This document shows positions 9,064 to 18,214 of a DNA stretch of 64,000 nt, piece after piece. Origin of the DNA: Spyradenecus sp045634445 (GTDB taxonomy: Bacteria > Verrucomicrobiota > Kiritimatiellia > RFP12 > DVOR01). The stretch spans positions 4,112 through 68,111 of the forward strand of contig JAZRAG010000058.1 of NCBI GenBank assembly GCA_045634445.1, read 5' to 3'. Within the stretch, counting starts at the first letter, position 1. Each line of letters starts with the position of its first letter. The position numbers and the translations under genes were made by a program. Below the pieces are notes generated by a model, which saw only the letters and a list, made by a program, of their open reading frames with translations, did no database searches and was not told the origin of the DNA.

Positions 9064-9834
9064 ATGAAACTCGCGATTCTCGGTGGCGCCGGTCGTATGG
9101 GGCGCATGTTGATTGACTGCGCGAAGGAAATGAACCTTTCGGTCGTGGCCGTAACGGAAGTGCCTGGTTGTGATTTGATTGGTAAGCCAGCTACGGGCGC
9201 TATTCTTTATCAGGATACTTGGCCGGCTGATGCCGATGCTGTGATTGACTTCACCTTCCACACGTGTGTGAAGGAGAACTTGGCCAACGCAGTGAAGTGT
9301 CGCCAGACCTATGTGCTCGGTACGACGGGTTTGACCGATGAAGAATTGGCCGCAGTGGATGCCGCTGCTAAGGAAATCCCGATTTGTTTCGCACCGAACT
9401 TCTCTTTGGGCGTGAACCTTTTGCTCGAACTTGTGCGTCGTGCAGCATCTGTTTTGGACGAATCTTACGATGCAGAAATCGTCGAAATGCATCATCGTCA
9501 CAAGAAGGATGCGCCGAGTGGTACTGCTTTGGGCTTGGCTCAGGCATTGGCACAGGGTCGCGGTGTGAAGTTGGATGACGTCGCATGCTATGGTCGTCAC
9601 GGCATCGTGGGCGAACGTCCTGCTGGCGAAATTGGCGTTCATGCTGTGCGTGGCGGGTCGGTGGTGGGTGACCACACTGTGATGTTTGCCGCAGATGAAG
9701 AACGCGTTGAAATCACGCATAAGGCTGCTTCTCGTGCAGCGTTTGCAAAGGGCGCATTGAAGGCCTCCAAGTGGTTGGAAGGTCGTGCACCTGGTCTTTA
9801 CAACATGCGTCACGTATTGGGTTTTGAAGACTAA
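9064..9834 (+). CDS. dapB: 4-hydroxy-tetrahydrodipicolinate reductase
   Basis: 256 residues. Uses NAD(P)H to reduce the DapA product. The N-terminal nucleotide loop LGGAGRMGRM, the GTTGLTDEE segment and the substrate-binding EMHHRHKKDAPSGTA block (His-His and Lys) are all recognisable. AAGGAG precedes the ATG by 5 bases; the gene follows dapA by 10 bases. Later lysine-pathway genes (dapL or dapD/E, dapF, lysA) are not in the window. Confidence 0.95.
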   Translation: MKLAILGGAGRMGRMLIDCAKEMNLSVVAVTEVPGCDLIGKPATGAILYQDTWPADADAVIDFTFHTCVKENLANAVKCRQTYVLGTTGLTDEELAAVDAAAKEIPICFAPNFSLGVNLLLELVRRAASVLDESYDAEIVEMHHRHKKDAPSGTALGLAQALAQGRGVKLDDVACYGRHGIVGERPAGEIGVHAVRGGSVVGDHTVMFAADEERVEITHKAASRAAFAKGALKASKWLEGRAPGLYNMRHVLGFED

Positions 9835-9847
9835 CGAAGGAGATGCC

Positions 9848-10291
9848 ATGGCGCGAGCAGTTCTTGCACTTGGCAGTAACCTTGGAGACCGTGAAGGCTT
9901 TTTGGCTTTTGCGGTCTCTTCACTTTCGCAATTGCCCAATACGCGCATCTTGGCCGAGTCAAAACATCGTGAAACCGCGCCTGTGGATGTGCCAGAGGCC
10001 TTTGCTGACCTAACCTTCTTGAATGCCGCAGTGTTGATTGAAACAACCCTTACCCCAGAAGCGCTCTTAACGGCCGCTTTGGCAATTGAGGCAGAGGCGG
10101 GGCGCGTGCGAACTGTGCGAAATGGGCCGCGTCCGTTGGATGTAGATCTAATCCTTTACGAAGGGGAACGGCGCAATACAGAGTCGCTTATCTTGCCCCA
10201 TCCGCGTGCGCATCTGCGTGACTTCGTCCTTGAGCCATTGCGTGATTTGGGTTTTACGGTAGATGATGTAATAGCGAATCGTTTTCCATGA
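9848..10291 (+). CDS. folK: 2-amino-4-hydroxy-6-hydroxymethyldihydropteridine pyrophosphokinase
   Basis: 147 residues from the ATG at 9848, which has GAAGGAGATGCC directly before it and gives the family's normal start (ARAVLALGSNLGDR). The signatures LGSNLGDR, ETAPVDV and RPLDVDLILY, plus HPRAHLRDFVLEPL, are those of HPPK, which transfers pyrophosphate from ATP to the pterin in folate synthesis. It sits 13 bases after dapB and overlaps the next gene's ATG by 4 bases. A folate gene in a dap operon is unusual but the reading frame is intact. Confidence 0.93.
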   Translation: MARAVLALGSNLGDREGFLAFAVSSLSQLPNTRILAESKHRETAPVDVPEAFADLTFLNAAVLIETTLTPEALLTAALAIEAEAGRVRTVRNGPRPLDVDLILYEGERRNTESLILPHPRAHLRDFVLEPLRDLGFTVDDVIANRFP

Positions 10292-12486
10292 AACGCGCAC
10301 TTCTTGTTTTCTCCCTCATCGCACTCTTCCTTGCAGGATTTGCAGGGTGGTTAGAGCGCGCTGTGAAAACAAGCCTTATTGAAGATCAAAACAAGCCTTT
10401 CTTACCCAGCAAAACAGGTTGTTTTGAAGCGCAAAACAACCCTTCTTCATCAGAGGCGCGTTGTGGCAATGTGGAATATGCGTTGCGTTGTCTTGCAGAA
10501 GCGCAAGGGAAGGCGGTGCCCTTCCTCTTTCTTTTAGAGACGCCCACGGCCGCAGAAGCGCTCTTAAAAGCGTGCCCAACGCTTGAAGTGATTAATCAAA
10601 CAGAGCGCGTATTGACCTGTGCTGTTCCGCAGGGTATCGCTCATGACTTCCTTGAAAAAGGATTGTCCACACCAGGGATATTAGGCTTTGATGCTGTGAT
10701 GCCTGTCGCTCTCTATGGCAGTGTCGCCACGAGTGAGCGTTTTGTTGGAACAGCGCCGTTACAAAGTGTTTCACGGTTGGATGGTAGAAGTGAAGTGGTT
10801 GCGGTGATTGATACGGGCATTAGTACGGGTGAAGCCGAGGAATTTCATCCCAATCTCTTGCCTGCACTCTATGGTATGACTGTAGAGCCAGACGTTACGA
10901 ATGCGGCAAACTTAACACCTGAAGATACGAACACGCAATCGCACGGTACGCATGTGGCAGGGTGTCTTGCCGCGCAAAGCAAGTACTATGCATCGGTTCG
11001 TGGTGCTGCACCTGGCGTAGCACTTTACTTTCAACGCATTGGTATTGGGGCCGATTTATATCCGAGTGACGATATCGCTGACCACTTTGACCGAAGTATT
11101 GCCGTTGGCGCCTCAATCATTAACTGTTCTTGGGGACATCATACAAAGCCTAACCCAAATAAGTATAATGCCTATAGTGCGCAAGTAGATCGATTTGTTT
11201 GGAATCATCCAGAAGTCTTAATCTGTTTCGCGATTGGCAATGATGGTGTTGACCAAGACGACAACAGTGTTGTTGATAGTGCATCGGTTTATGCGAGTGA
11301 ACCTCACGCAAAGAACTGCCTAACAGTGGGCGCTCAGGAGAGTTATCGTACAAATGTGGCCGCGCGCTATACCGGCTTTTTAGCGTTTGAAGGTAAAACA
11401 ACCGATCTTGCAACAGATTTCATTACGCGCCCTTACGATGGCAAAAACGATGGTATGTGTGCCTTTTCTTCGCGTGGACCTTTAACTGATGGTCGTATCG
11501 CGCCAATGCTTGTTGCGCCAGGAAGTACGATTTACTCAACCTTAAAAGGCGGTAGCGTAGGGGCTATGTCTGGCACTTCGATGTCAACGCCGATTGTGAG
11601 TGGCGCAGCAGCAGTGCTTCGTCAGTATTTAAAAGAGGTTCATCAAATTCAGTCGCCAACTGCAGCAGTGGTGCGAGCGGGCTTGATTTTGGCCTCTGAA
11701 TCGCTCTCGCCAGGACAATTTGGTACAGATGAGATGCGTGAAATCCCTGAAGCCTCTCCAAACAATGTAGAAGGGTGGGGGGCACTTCGCCTTGGGAAGC
11801 TCTTGCAAAGTAACGAAACCTTAGGCTTTGAAGACCGTATTTCGCTTAAAGCGGCCAAAACTTCGGTTTGTTTTGAGATCCCCAATGTGCAAGCGCAGAG
11901 CCAACTTTCCGTGGTGTTGTCATGGATTGATGCGCCTGACAACGTCGCTGCGGCGCTTGTGAATGATTATGATTTGACGCTTATTTCGCCCTCAGGAAAG
12001 CAAACCACGCTTTCTGATCATCAGAATACTATTGAACGTTTGATAGTGCCTGTTGTGCAAGAAGCGGGTACTTGGCAGATTCAAGTGAGCGCAACGAAGA
12101 TTGGGAACGCAGGTTTAGGCAATTTCGCGGCCATCGCATGGCGCGCAATGACATCTGAATCCCCAAAAGCCTTGCCAACCGAAGCGCAAGGTGAACAAGT
12201 GACGCTTGTGGTGGATTTGCCAGAAGGTCACCGTCCGTACTTAGATTATCCCGTTTGGCCTGCACCAGGTAATCACGTCTTTCCAAAAGGGCGAGAACTC
12301 TACTTTCGTAATGGCGCGAAACTTCAACCCAATAAGCCTCCGCAGTCACTCATTGGAGGATGGCTTAAGCATTCTAACGGTGAACGCGAACGAAAGACGG
12401 ATGAGGCCTTTACGCAAACGCTTGAAGACGCGTTAGAGATGCGTTGGTATGAAGCCTTTCCAGGAAGTCGGTTTTCGCTCCGATGA
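10288..12486 (+). CDS. secreted subtilisin-like serine protease (S8)
   Basis: 732 residues. A hydrophobic N-terminus (MKRALLVFSLIALFLAGFAG) is a signal peptide or anchor. Residues 27-57 are a low-complexity linker encoded by a 22-nt repeat array (see repeats). A pro-region-like segment follows, then the S8 catalytic core: Asp175 in VAVIDTGIS, His219 in SHGTHVAG, oxyanion Asn318 in AIGND and Ser431 in GTSMSTP. The C-terminal 200 residues contain a beta-sandwich like those appended to S8 proteases (VVLSWIDAP, LVNDYDLTLISPSG). The ATG overlaps folK, so it is cotranscribed. It probably acts outside the cytoplasm; the substrate is unknown. Confidence 0.88.
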   Translation: MKRALLVFSLIALFLAGFAGWLERAVKTSLIEDQNKPFLPSKTGCFEAQNNPSSSEARCGNVEYALRCLAEAQGKAVPFLFLLETPTAAEALLKACPTLEVINQTERVLTCAVPQGIAHDFLEKGLSTPGILGFDAVMPVALYGSVATSERFVGTAPLQSVSRLDGRSEVVAVIDTGISTGEAEEFHPNLLPALYGMTVEPDVTNAANLTPEDTNTQSHGTHVAGCLAAQSKYYASVRGAAPGVALYFQRIGIGADLYPSDDIADHFDRSIAVGASIINCSWGHHTKPNPNKYNAYSAQVDRFVWNHPEVLICFAIGNDGVDQDDNSVVDSASVYASEPHAKNCLTVGAQESYRTNVAARYTGFLAFEGKTTDLATDFITRPYDGKNDGMCAFSSRGPLTDGRIAPMLVAPGSTIYSTLKGGSVGAMSGTSMSTPIVSGAAAVLRQYLKEVHQIQSPTAAVVRAGLILASESLSPGQFGTDEMREIPEASPNNVEGWGALRLGKLLQSNETLGFEDRISLKAAKTSVCFEIPNVQAQSQLSVVLSWIDAPDNVAAALVNDYDLTLISPSGKQTTLSDHQNTIERLIVPVVQEAGTWQIQVSATKIGNAGLGNFAAIAWRAMTSESPKALPTEAQGEQVTLVVDLPEGHRPYLDYPVWPAPGNHVFPKGRELYFRNGAKLQPNKPPQSLIGGWLKHSNGERERKTDEAFTQTLEDALEMRWYEAFPGSRFSLR
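10366..10454 (+). repeat. 22-nt-period array A, four units, inside the subtilase gene
   Basis: Unit starts at 10366, 10388, 10411 and 10433 (spacing 22, 23, 22). Each unit is AAAA, a heptamer, a T-rich tetramer, then a variable 7-nt tail. Heptamers are CAAGCCT, CAAGCCT, CAGGTTG (inverted form of CAACCTG) and CAACCCT. Tails are GAAGATC, ACCCAGC, GAAGCGC and CATCAGA. Unit two is one base longer. Because 22 is not a multiple of three, the units are translated in shifting frames, so the conservation is at the DNA or RNA level and not in the protein. Confidence 0.85.
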
Positions 12487-12574
12487 GGAGAACTGTGAAT
12501 GAGAAGAACGCTTTCTGCGTTAGACAGGGTAAGAAGAAGCGATTGAGTTGAACCCTAATAAAAGAGAAGTTTGT

Positions 12575-12580
12575 TACAAT
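12575..12580 (+). promoter_or_regulatory. -10 element directly upstream of the bat locus (TGT-TACAAT)
   Basis: TACAAT with an extended TG ends 9 bases before the ATG at 12590. Transcription would start about 3 bases before the ATG, leaving no room for a ribosome binding site, so the mRNA may be leaderless. Confidence 0.45.
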
Positions 12581-12589
12581 ACCATTGTT

Positions 12590-14815
12590 ATGTTACGTTT
12601 GTTGTTTTGTTGTGCTTTGTTTTTAACAGCTACGTTGTCTGCGCAGACCCTCAAGGTGCGGGCAACGCCTGGGGTGATTTACGCAGGTGATGCGTTCAAT
12701 CTTGAAGTCTCTGCCAATGGCGCCTCTTTGAAAGATGTCGCATGTACCTTTACGATGCCTACGCATACGATTGGCCATTCCACAAGTATGCATTCGATTA
12801 ATGGACATGTGTCAACGTCTCAATCGTTGCGCGTTTTGCCAGAAGGCGTTGGTATTTGCCAGCTTGTTAAGGTAACCGCCGTCACAGAGACAGGTAAAAC
12901 GTTGACTTATCAGCAGCCGCTCCAAGTGGAAGTGCGCGAACTTGTTCCCGATGAAGCCGTTTCGATTACAACCTCTGTGACGCCAGAAGTGCCGTTGCCA
13001 GGGGATGAAGTAACGATTACTTTAACCATTCGTGCGCCCGCAATCCAACAGAATGGACGTGCGTTTTCGCCCTTCCTTTCGCCCTCGATCTTTGGCCGTT
13101 TAGAAGAACGCCTCCCGCGCCTTCAATTTGAAGCTGCGACAGGAGAGGATTCTCCTTTACGTGCGTTGTCGCAACCTCAATTGCAGTCACGCGAACAAGA
13201 AGGTGATGATTTGGTTTGGACAATCACTTGTGCGTATCGCGCGGTGCGTGTGGGTGAACAGGTCTTTCCTGCACCAAGTATCAATGATACCCGCTTTGCA
13301 GCGCCAGCGGATCAAGAACAACTTGAAGAGGTGCGTTGTCTTATAGTGGGTAAACCAATCACGGTGAATGTTGTGGCGCCGCCAGTAGAAGGGCGTCCCG
13401 AAGGCTTTACAGGAGCTGTCGCAGAACGTTTTGCTGCAACGGTTGCCTTAGATGCGCTGAATGTAAAGGTCGGCGACCCAGTGAAGTTGACGATTACCTT
13501 CCAAACAGAGGCAGATGCCGAACAGATCCGCATGCCACAATTGCCACAATTGCGCGGTTTTCGTACCTATGGAGAACCGTTGCGTCATACCATTGAAGGC
13601 GGATGCGAATTCGTTTACAATCTGCGTCCTGTTCAGGCTGGCTTGTTAGAGATCCCGTCATTGCCCTTTGCGTGGTTTGAAAAGCATTCGCGTGCTTATC
13701 AAGTGACCCACACCTTTGCAGTGCCACTCTATGTACATCCCTCTGCACAATTGGTGTTGATGGGCGAAGATGGGGAAGCGCTTTCTGGTACGTTGCCGCC
13801 TCCGTTGCAATTGAATTATGGCGAATTACCAGCGCAACAGCCGCGTATTTATGCGTGGATTGTGCTTTGTTTGGGGCTTTGCGCGTTGATTTTCCGCATC
13901 TTATTTACGCCCTTACGTCGCATTTGGTATTACTTAGTGCAGGCTTTGACGCATCGACGTCCCGTGCGTCGCGTCTGTGCGGCACTTCGTCAAGCAGAGA
14001 CGCCAGAGGTGGCGCTCGCTGCAATTCGCACATGGATCGGTCGTCCTGCATTAACTTCTACAGAGTTTCGCAACCTTTTAGAGGATTCTCCTGCAGCACG
14101 ATTGGCAGTTGAGGCAATGACTCAGTTAGAGCATGCGCTTTATTCTGGAGGTCAAGATGTGCCAACGGCGCGTGCGTGTCTGGTAGAACAACTGCCACAC
14201 GTCACCTTCCGTCATGCGAACAAGACGCATCTTGCGCTTATTTTGACCCTCTCTTTCACCCTTTTGCCCGCTGTAACACAGGCAATGCCAGACGCTTTTG
14301 TCCTTGAACAGGCAGAGGCGCTTTCCTTGTCGGCCACTACGCCTGAGGATTATGCCGCAGCTGCGGATCTGTGGTTAAGTTTGGCACGTGAAGGCTATCC
14401 GTCTCAAACCATCCTTTTGAATGCCGCAGGATGTGCAATCTTTGCGCGACATCCAATTGTGGCAAAACGCGTTATCGAGCGTTATGAGTTACTTTATGGC
14501 GCAGATGTCGCAAGCGAACAAGCTTTAACGGCCGCATTGGAACGTTTGGAAGAGCCGCCTTTTTGGGGACGCACGCTCTTTAAAGCACATTACACTTACG
14601 CGCTTGCGTTGCGTTTAGAGGTCTTGTGTATCCTGGTTGGCGTTATTGGGTTCCTCTTTGCCTGCTCTTTGCGTGGCTTAAAGGGCCTCAAAGTGTTGAT
14701 TGGAATCAGTGTGATAACACTGATTATCAGCGTACTTGTTTCTGCAATGCAGTTGACGCATTCGGAGTGTTATGATGCGTTGCCAACGCCTTTGGAAGCG
14801 GAGGTGCAGCCATGA
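12590..14815 (+). CDS. BatD-like membrane protein
   Basis: 741 residues from the ATG at 12590; the signal peptide MLRLLFCCALFLTATLSAQ starts there. The first 400 residues are repeated immunoglobulin-like beta domains with the conserved PxxVYxGDxFxLxV-type opening and two VPLPGDEVTITLTI/VGDPVKLTITF repeats, the pattern of BatD (oxygen-tolerance) proteins. A membrane helix (about 425-445) follows, then a cytoplasmic helical part, a second stretch with TPR-like helices and two closing membrane helices. It overlaps the next gene by ATGA. In Bat loci this type is thought to work with VWA proteins in an envelope complex; the precise role is unknown. Confidence 0.65.
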   Translation: MLRLLFCCALFLTATLSAQTLKVRATPGVIYAGDAFNLEVSANGASLKDVACTFTMPTHTIGHSTSMHSINGHVSTSQSLRVLPEGVGICQLVKVTAVTETGKTLTYQQPLQVEVRELVPDEAVSITTSVTPEVPLPGDEVTITLTIRAPAIQQNGRAFSPFLSPSIFGRLEERLPRLQFEAATGEDSPLRALSQPQLQSREQEGDDLVWTITCAYRAVRVGEQVFPAPSINDTRFAAPADQEQLEEVRCLIVGKPITVNVVAPPVEGRPEGFTGAVAERFAATVALDALNVKVGDPVKLTITFQTEADAEQIRMPQLPQLRGFRTYGEPLRHTIEGGCEFVYNLRPVQAGLLEIPSLPFAWFEKHSRAYQVTHTFAVPLYVHPSAQLVLMGEDGEALSGTLPPPLQLNYGELPAQQPRIYAWIVLCLGLCALIFRILFTPLRRIWYYLVQALTHRRPVRRVCAALRQAETPEVALAAIRTWIGRPALTSTEFRNLLEDSPAARLAVEAMTQLEHALYSGGQDVPTARACLVEQLPHVTFRHANKTHLALILTLSFTLLPAVTQAMPDAFVLEQAEALSLSATTPEDYAAAADLWLSLAREGYPSQTILLNAAGCAIFARHPIVAKRVIERYELLYGADVASEQALTAALERLEEPPFWGRTLFKAHYTYALALRLEVLCILVGVIGFLFACSLRGLKGLKVLIGISVITLIISVLVSAMQLTHSECYDALPTPLEAEVQP

Positions 14816-15786
14816 AGCGTATCCTTCTTTGCTGTTTAATGCTTACAAGCGTTAGTACTTTGTCGGCAAAGTTGATGTCGGCGAAATGGGAAACATCGCC
14901 TCGTGCGCCGCTTTACGTCGGACAAGCGTATGAATTAACGCTCACACTTGAAACGCAGCAAGATGAAGAAATCGCTGGTGTTCGTTTGGAACAAGGGCCC
15001 AAAGTGCGCCCTAATGAACAGTCAAGCGTTATCAAGAATGGGCGCCGCTACACAACGCTACATTGGCAACAACAAGAATCTGCACCAAAGATTGTCTCTA
15101 TTCCCGCTGGTCGTATTCAGGCCGACGTGACGCTTGTACAAGTGTTTGGCTTCATGCGAACGGCAAATACCACCTCGCAAGTGGTTTCTGCGCCAGCGTT
15201 AAGTTACGAGGTTGTGCCGCTACCAGGCGATGCGCGTGGTCTGCCAATTGGGTTATTTGACTTACAACTCGCTGCAGATCAGTCCACCTTTTTGCCCGGT
15301 GAGGTACGTTTGATTACTGCAACCTTAACCGCGCGCGAAGGTTATGTGCCGTCTGATTACGCCTTTGAATGGGCGGACACTGCTTTTGGTGAAGTGTATC
15401 CCTTCCGTGTGAAAGAACGCACCAATAAGCAATTAATCGCAGAAGCGCATGTGGTGATCTCTTCTGAAACAGATGTTTCTTTGTGCCTAAAGCCCTTACG
15501 CGCTTTTAATCTCGCTACGCGCACGGCGACAATGGTCAATTGCGCTCCATTATCCTTAAAGGTTGGTGCACCTGAATCCGCCACAACAGAGGATATGACA
15601 TTGTCTATTGATACCGCCTCTGCGGTTAATCCTGGCGCACCGTTACGCTTTGCTCCCACGGAAGGCGCCCCCATTATAGGCGCGTTAACAACGCCTTACC
15701 AAGTTCTTGAAACGCGCGATACTTGGGTGCGTGTACAAACGCCCTCAGGCGCAGGTTGGATTCGTCGTTCTGCATTGAAAGAGTAG
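14812..15786 (+). CDS. BatD-like secreted protein with C-terminal SH3-like domain
   Basis: 324 residues. Signal peptide (MKRILLCCLMLTSVSTLSA), then two beta domains of BatD character (APLYVGQAYELTLTLE and STFLPGEVRLITATLT). The last 50 residues (GALTTPYQVLETRDTWVRVQTPSGAGWI) look like a bacterial SH3 domain, a wall- or peptide-binding fold often found at the end of BatD or BatE. There is no C-terminal membrane helix, so it is probably periplasmic. Start overlaps the upstream gene; the VWA gene follows 5 bases downstream. Taken together the two genes look like a BatD divided in two. Confidence 0.55.
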   Translation: MKRILLCCLMLTSVSTLSAKLMSAKWETSPRAPLYVGQAYELTLTLETQQDEEIAGVRLEQGPKVRPNEQSSVIKNGRRYTTLHWQQQESAPKIVSIPAGRIQADVTLVQVFGFMRTANTTSQVVSAPALSYEVVPLPGDARGLPIGLFDLQLAADQSTFLPGEVRLITATLTAREGYVPSDYAFEWADTAFGEVYPFRVKERTNKQLIAEAHVVISSETDVSLCLKPLRAFNLATRTATMVNCAPLSLKVGAPESATTEDMTLSIDTASAVNPGAPLRFAPTEGAPIIGALTTPYQVLETRDTWVRVQTPSGAGWIRRSALKE

Positions 15787-15791
15787 ACATT

Positions 15792-18179
15792 ATGACCTTT
15801 TCGCATCCACTTTACCTCTTCCTTTTCCTATTGTTACCGTTCATTCCGTTTTTGGCAATGATGTGGTGGAAGACATTTGCTGTGCGTGTGGCACGGTTGT
15901 CCCGTCATGCAGAAAGCGTACCGAAGGGCGCGCGAATGCAAATCGTTTGTCTCACGCTTGGTTTCGCCTTTTTAATCTTGGCACTTTCTGGTCCTGCGTG
16001 GGGAAAAAGCGAAGAAGTTGTGGTACAACGTAGTCGCAATGTGATGTTGGCGGTTGATGTGTCTCGCTCAATGCTTGCTGAAGACGTACGCCCCAATCGT
16101 CTTGGTCGCGCTAAAGCCGACCTAATCGACCTTGTTGATGCGCTGAATGGTGACCGTGCTGGGCTCTTGGCTTTCCGTGGTAAAGGCGTGCTTCTCTGCC
16201 CAATGACGACCGATATCGCCTTTTTACGTCAGAACATTGATGCATTGGCGCCGGATTCTGCGCCGCCTGGCGAAACGGATTTGGCAGATGCTATTGCAAA
16301 GTGTTTGGAGGCTTTTGAACTCGCGCAAAGTGCTCATAATGCCATTGTTCTTGTGAGTGATGGTGAAGACTTGGCGGGTAGGGCAAAGGAGTTGGCAAAG
16401 GTTGCTGGTGAACGCAATATTCCGATTTTTACAGTGGGGATTGGCTCTGCCAAAGGTGCTGAAATTCCCGATGGCAATTCAGTGGTGAAATATGAAGGTG
16501 AAGCGGTAAAAAGTCGCCTAACAGAGTCTACGCTTCGCGAGATTGCAGAAGCGAGTCAGGGGCGTTATATTCCTCTTGCCACCGCAGGTACTGCACAGAC
16601 CACGCTGGGTGCTGTTTATGCGCGTTATCTTACGAAATTAGCGAATGAAGAAGTGCGCGAAAATGCGACATTGATGAAGGTCGATCGTACTAGGCTTGTT
16701 GCAACTTTGGCCGTGATAGCGTTTCTAATCGCGGGTTTAATCTCCTTAGGGAGAGTGCGTTGTGGACGCTTTATTATCATCGCAGGTGGGCTTCTGTTGG
16801 CAGGTCTTTCTTCCGCAGAACCTGCGCGTGAAGCGCAGCGTCTCTACGATGCCGAACAGTTTGAAGCCGCTGCTGCAGCTTATGGGACGGCTCGTATTGG
16901 GGCAGAACCTTCAGAAGTCGCCCATTACGCTTACAATGAAGCGCTTGCGCTTTGGAAGTCGGGAGACATTACAAACGCACTTGATCGCGTACAAATGGCT
17001 GTTGAAGATCGTGACTTCACCGCGCGCGCCGCAACGTTAGAAGGTTCACTTCAGATGTCTTTGGCAACGCAATCTACAGACGTTGCACAACGTTTAGAAC
17101 ATCGCACCGCAGCAATCGCGGCCTTTTCGCGTGCGTTGCGCGCCGAAACTACGGATGAAGCAAAACGTAATCTTTCACGCGCTTTGGAGGGTTATGAAGC
17201 CCTTAAAGCTGAAGCGCGCAAGGCTGCAGCGTTGGAAAAGTATAAGGGGCGTCCTCTTCAGCAAATCTTGCCCGAACTGTTAACGTCTCAACGCGCCTTA
17301 ATGAAGGCCGTTCCAGAGGTCTATTCCTTGCGAGATCCCGCGGTCTTATTGGCTCAAGCAGAGCAACTTGTTACCGATGTGAACGAACAGTATGACCTTT
17401 GGTATCCTGTGCTTGAACAACTTCCTCAAGCCGTTACCAATGAAGCCGCTTGTTTGGAATTAATGACCGCCGCACAAAAGGCTCAAGCACTCCTGGATGG
17501 CGCTGCAAAACGTTATGAAGCCCTTGATCAAAGTGTCGTCCCCTTGATGGAAGGTGAACCCATTACTTACGACTTCTGGAAACTCGTTGCAGATCCTCCC
17601 GCACTCATTGCAGAGGCTATGGCTATACAAACCAACGCTTTGACTTCTTTGCAACCCTATCAACCTACACGAGAAGACCAACCCGAAGTCTTGAATCTCG
17701 TTCAGCAATTTCGTGTAATCTTCCCGCAATGGGCCGAAGAATATCTACGTCAACAGGCCGCTTCTACAAATGAAGTCACGTTCACGGAAGAAACGCGTGA
17801 CCAAATCGCTCGTACAGCCGATGCCACGGTTCCATTGCTTGCACCTCCTGTTGAAATGGCGAAAAAGCAACAAGTGATGCAGAATTTGCAACGCATTCAC
17901 GACCTTTTGCCCAAAAAGCAAAACCAAGATCAAAACCAACAACAAAATCAGCAACAGCAACAAGAGCAAGATAAAAAACAAGAGCAAGAAGAGCAAAATC
18001 AAGAACAGCAGCAATCTGAGCAAAAAGAAAATCAAAATCAACAACCTCAGGAAACTGAGTCCGCTAAAGATGATTTAGAAGCGATGTTGCAGAAAGCGGT
18101 TGATCGTGAACGCGAACACGAAGAAGAAAAACGTAAGCGCGCGATTCAACAAATTGCACCTTCTGCTCGCGACTGGTAA
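15792..18179 (+). CDS. VWA-domain BatB-like protein fused to TPR (BatC-like) region with Gln-rich tail
   Basis: 795 residues from the ATG at 15792. Two membrane helices (about 7-24 and 51-68) precede a von Willebrand A domain whose metal site DVSRS (Asp89, Ser91, Ser93) is intact; a third helix (about 300-318) ends the BatB part. A fourth helix or signal-like stretch leads into TPR-type helices (YDAEQFEAAAAAYGTA). The end (about 715-770) is almost only Gln, Asn, Glu and Lys, as in many BatC tails. So BatB and BatC seem fused. In other bacteria the locus also has moxR and a DUF58 gene; neither is within 12 kb here. Confidence 0.75.
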   Translation: MTFSHPLYLFLFLLLPFIPFLAMMWWKTFAVRVARLSRHAESVPKGARMQIVCLTLGFAFLILALSGPAWGKSEEVVVQRSRNVMLAVDVSRSMLAEDVRPNRLGRAKADLIDLVDALNGDRAGLLAFRGKGVLLCPMTTDIAFLRQNIDALAPDSAPPGETDLADAIAKCLEAFELAQSAHNAIVLVSDGEDLAGRAKELAKVAGERNIPIFTVGIGSAKGAEIPDGNSVVKYEGEAVKSRLTESTLREIAEASQGRYIPLATAGTAQTTLGAVYARYLTKLANEEVRENATLMKVDRTRLVATLAVIAFLIAGLISLGRVRCGRFIIIAGGLLLAGLSSAEPAREAQRLYDAEQFEAAAAAYGTARIGAEPSEVAHYAYNEALALWKSGDITNALDRVQMAVEDRDFTARAATLEGSLQMSLATQSTDVAQRLEHRTAAIAAFSRALRAETTDEAKRNLSRALEGYEALKAEARKAAALEKYKGRPLQQILPELLTSQRALMKAVPEVYSLRDPAVLLAQAEQLVTDVNEQYDLWYPVLEQLPQAVTNEAACLELMTAAQKAQALLDGAAKRYEALDQSVVPLMEGEPITYDFWKLVADPPALIAEAMAIQTNALTSLQPYQPTREDQPEVLNLVQQFRVIFPQWAEEYLRQQAASTNEVTFTEETRDQIARTADATVPLLAPPVEMAKKQQVMQNLQRIHDLLPKKQNQDQNQQQNQQQQQEQDKKQEQEEQNQEQQQSEQKENQNQQPQETESAKDDLEAMLQKAVDREREHEEEKRKRAIQQIAPSARDW

Positions 18180-18214
18180 TGACGTGCGCATCTCAAGGTT
18201 TTACCTCAAAAATC

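Noticed and set aside
10288..10454. Array A as an intergenic region with the subtilase starting downstream of it
   Set aside because: The ATG at 10288 overlaps folK and gives a good signal peptide; no other start with a ribosome binding site lies after the array.
17930..18050. CAA/CAG-rich tract as a DNA repeat element
   Set aside because: It is the in-frame Gln/Asn/Glu-rich tail of the VWA-TPR protein and shows no fixed DNA period.
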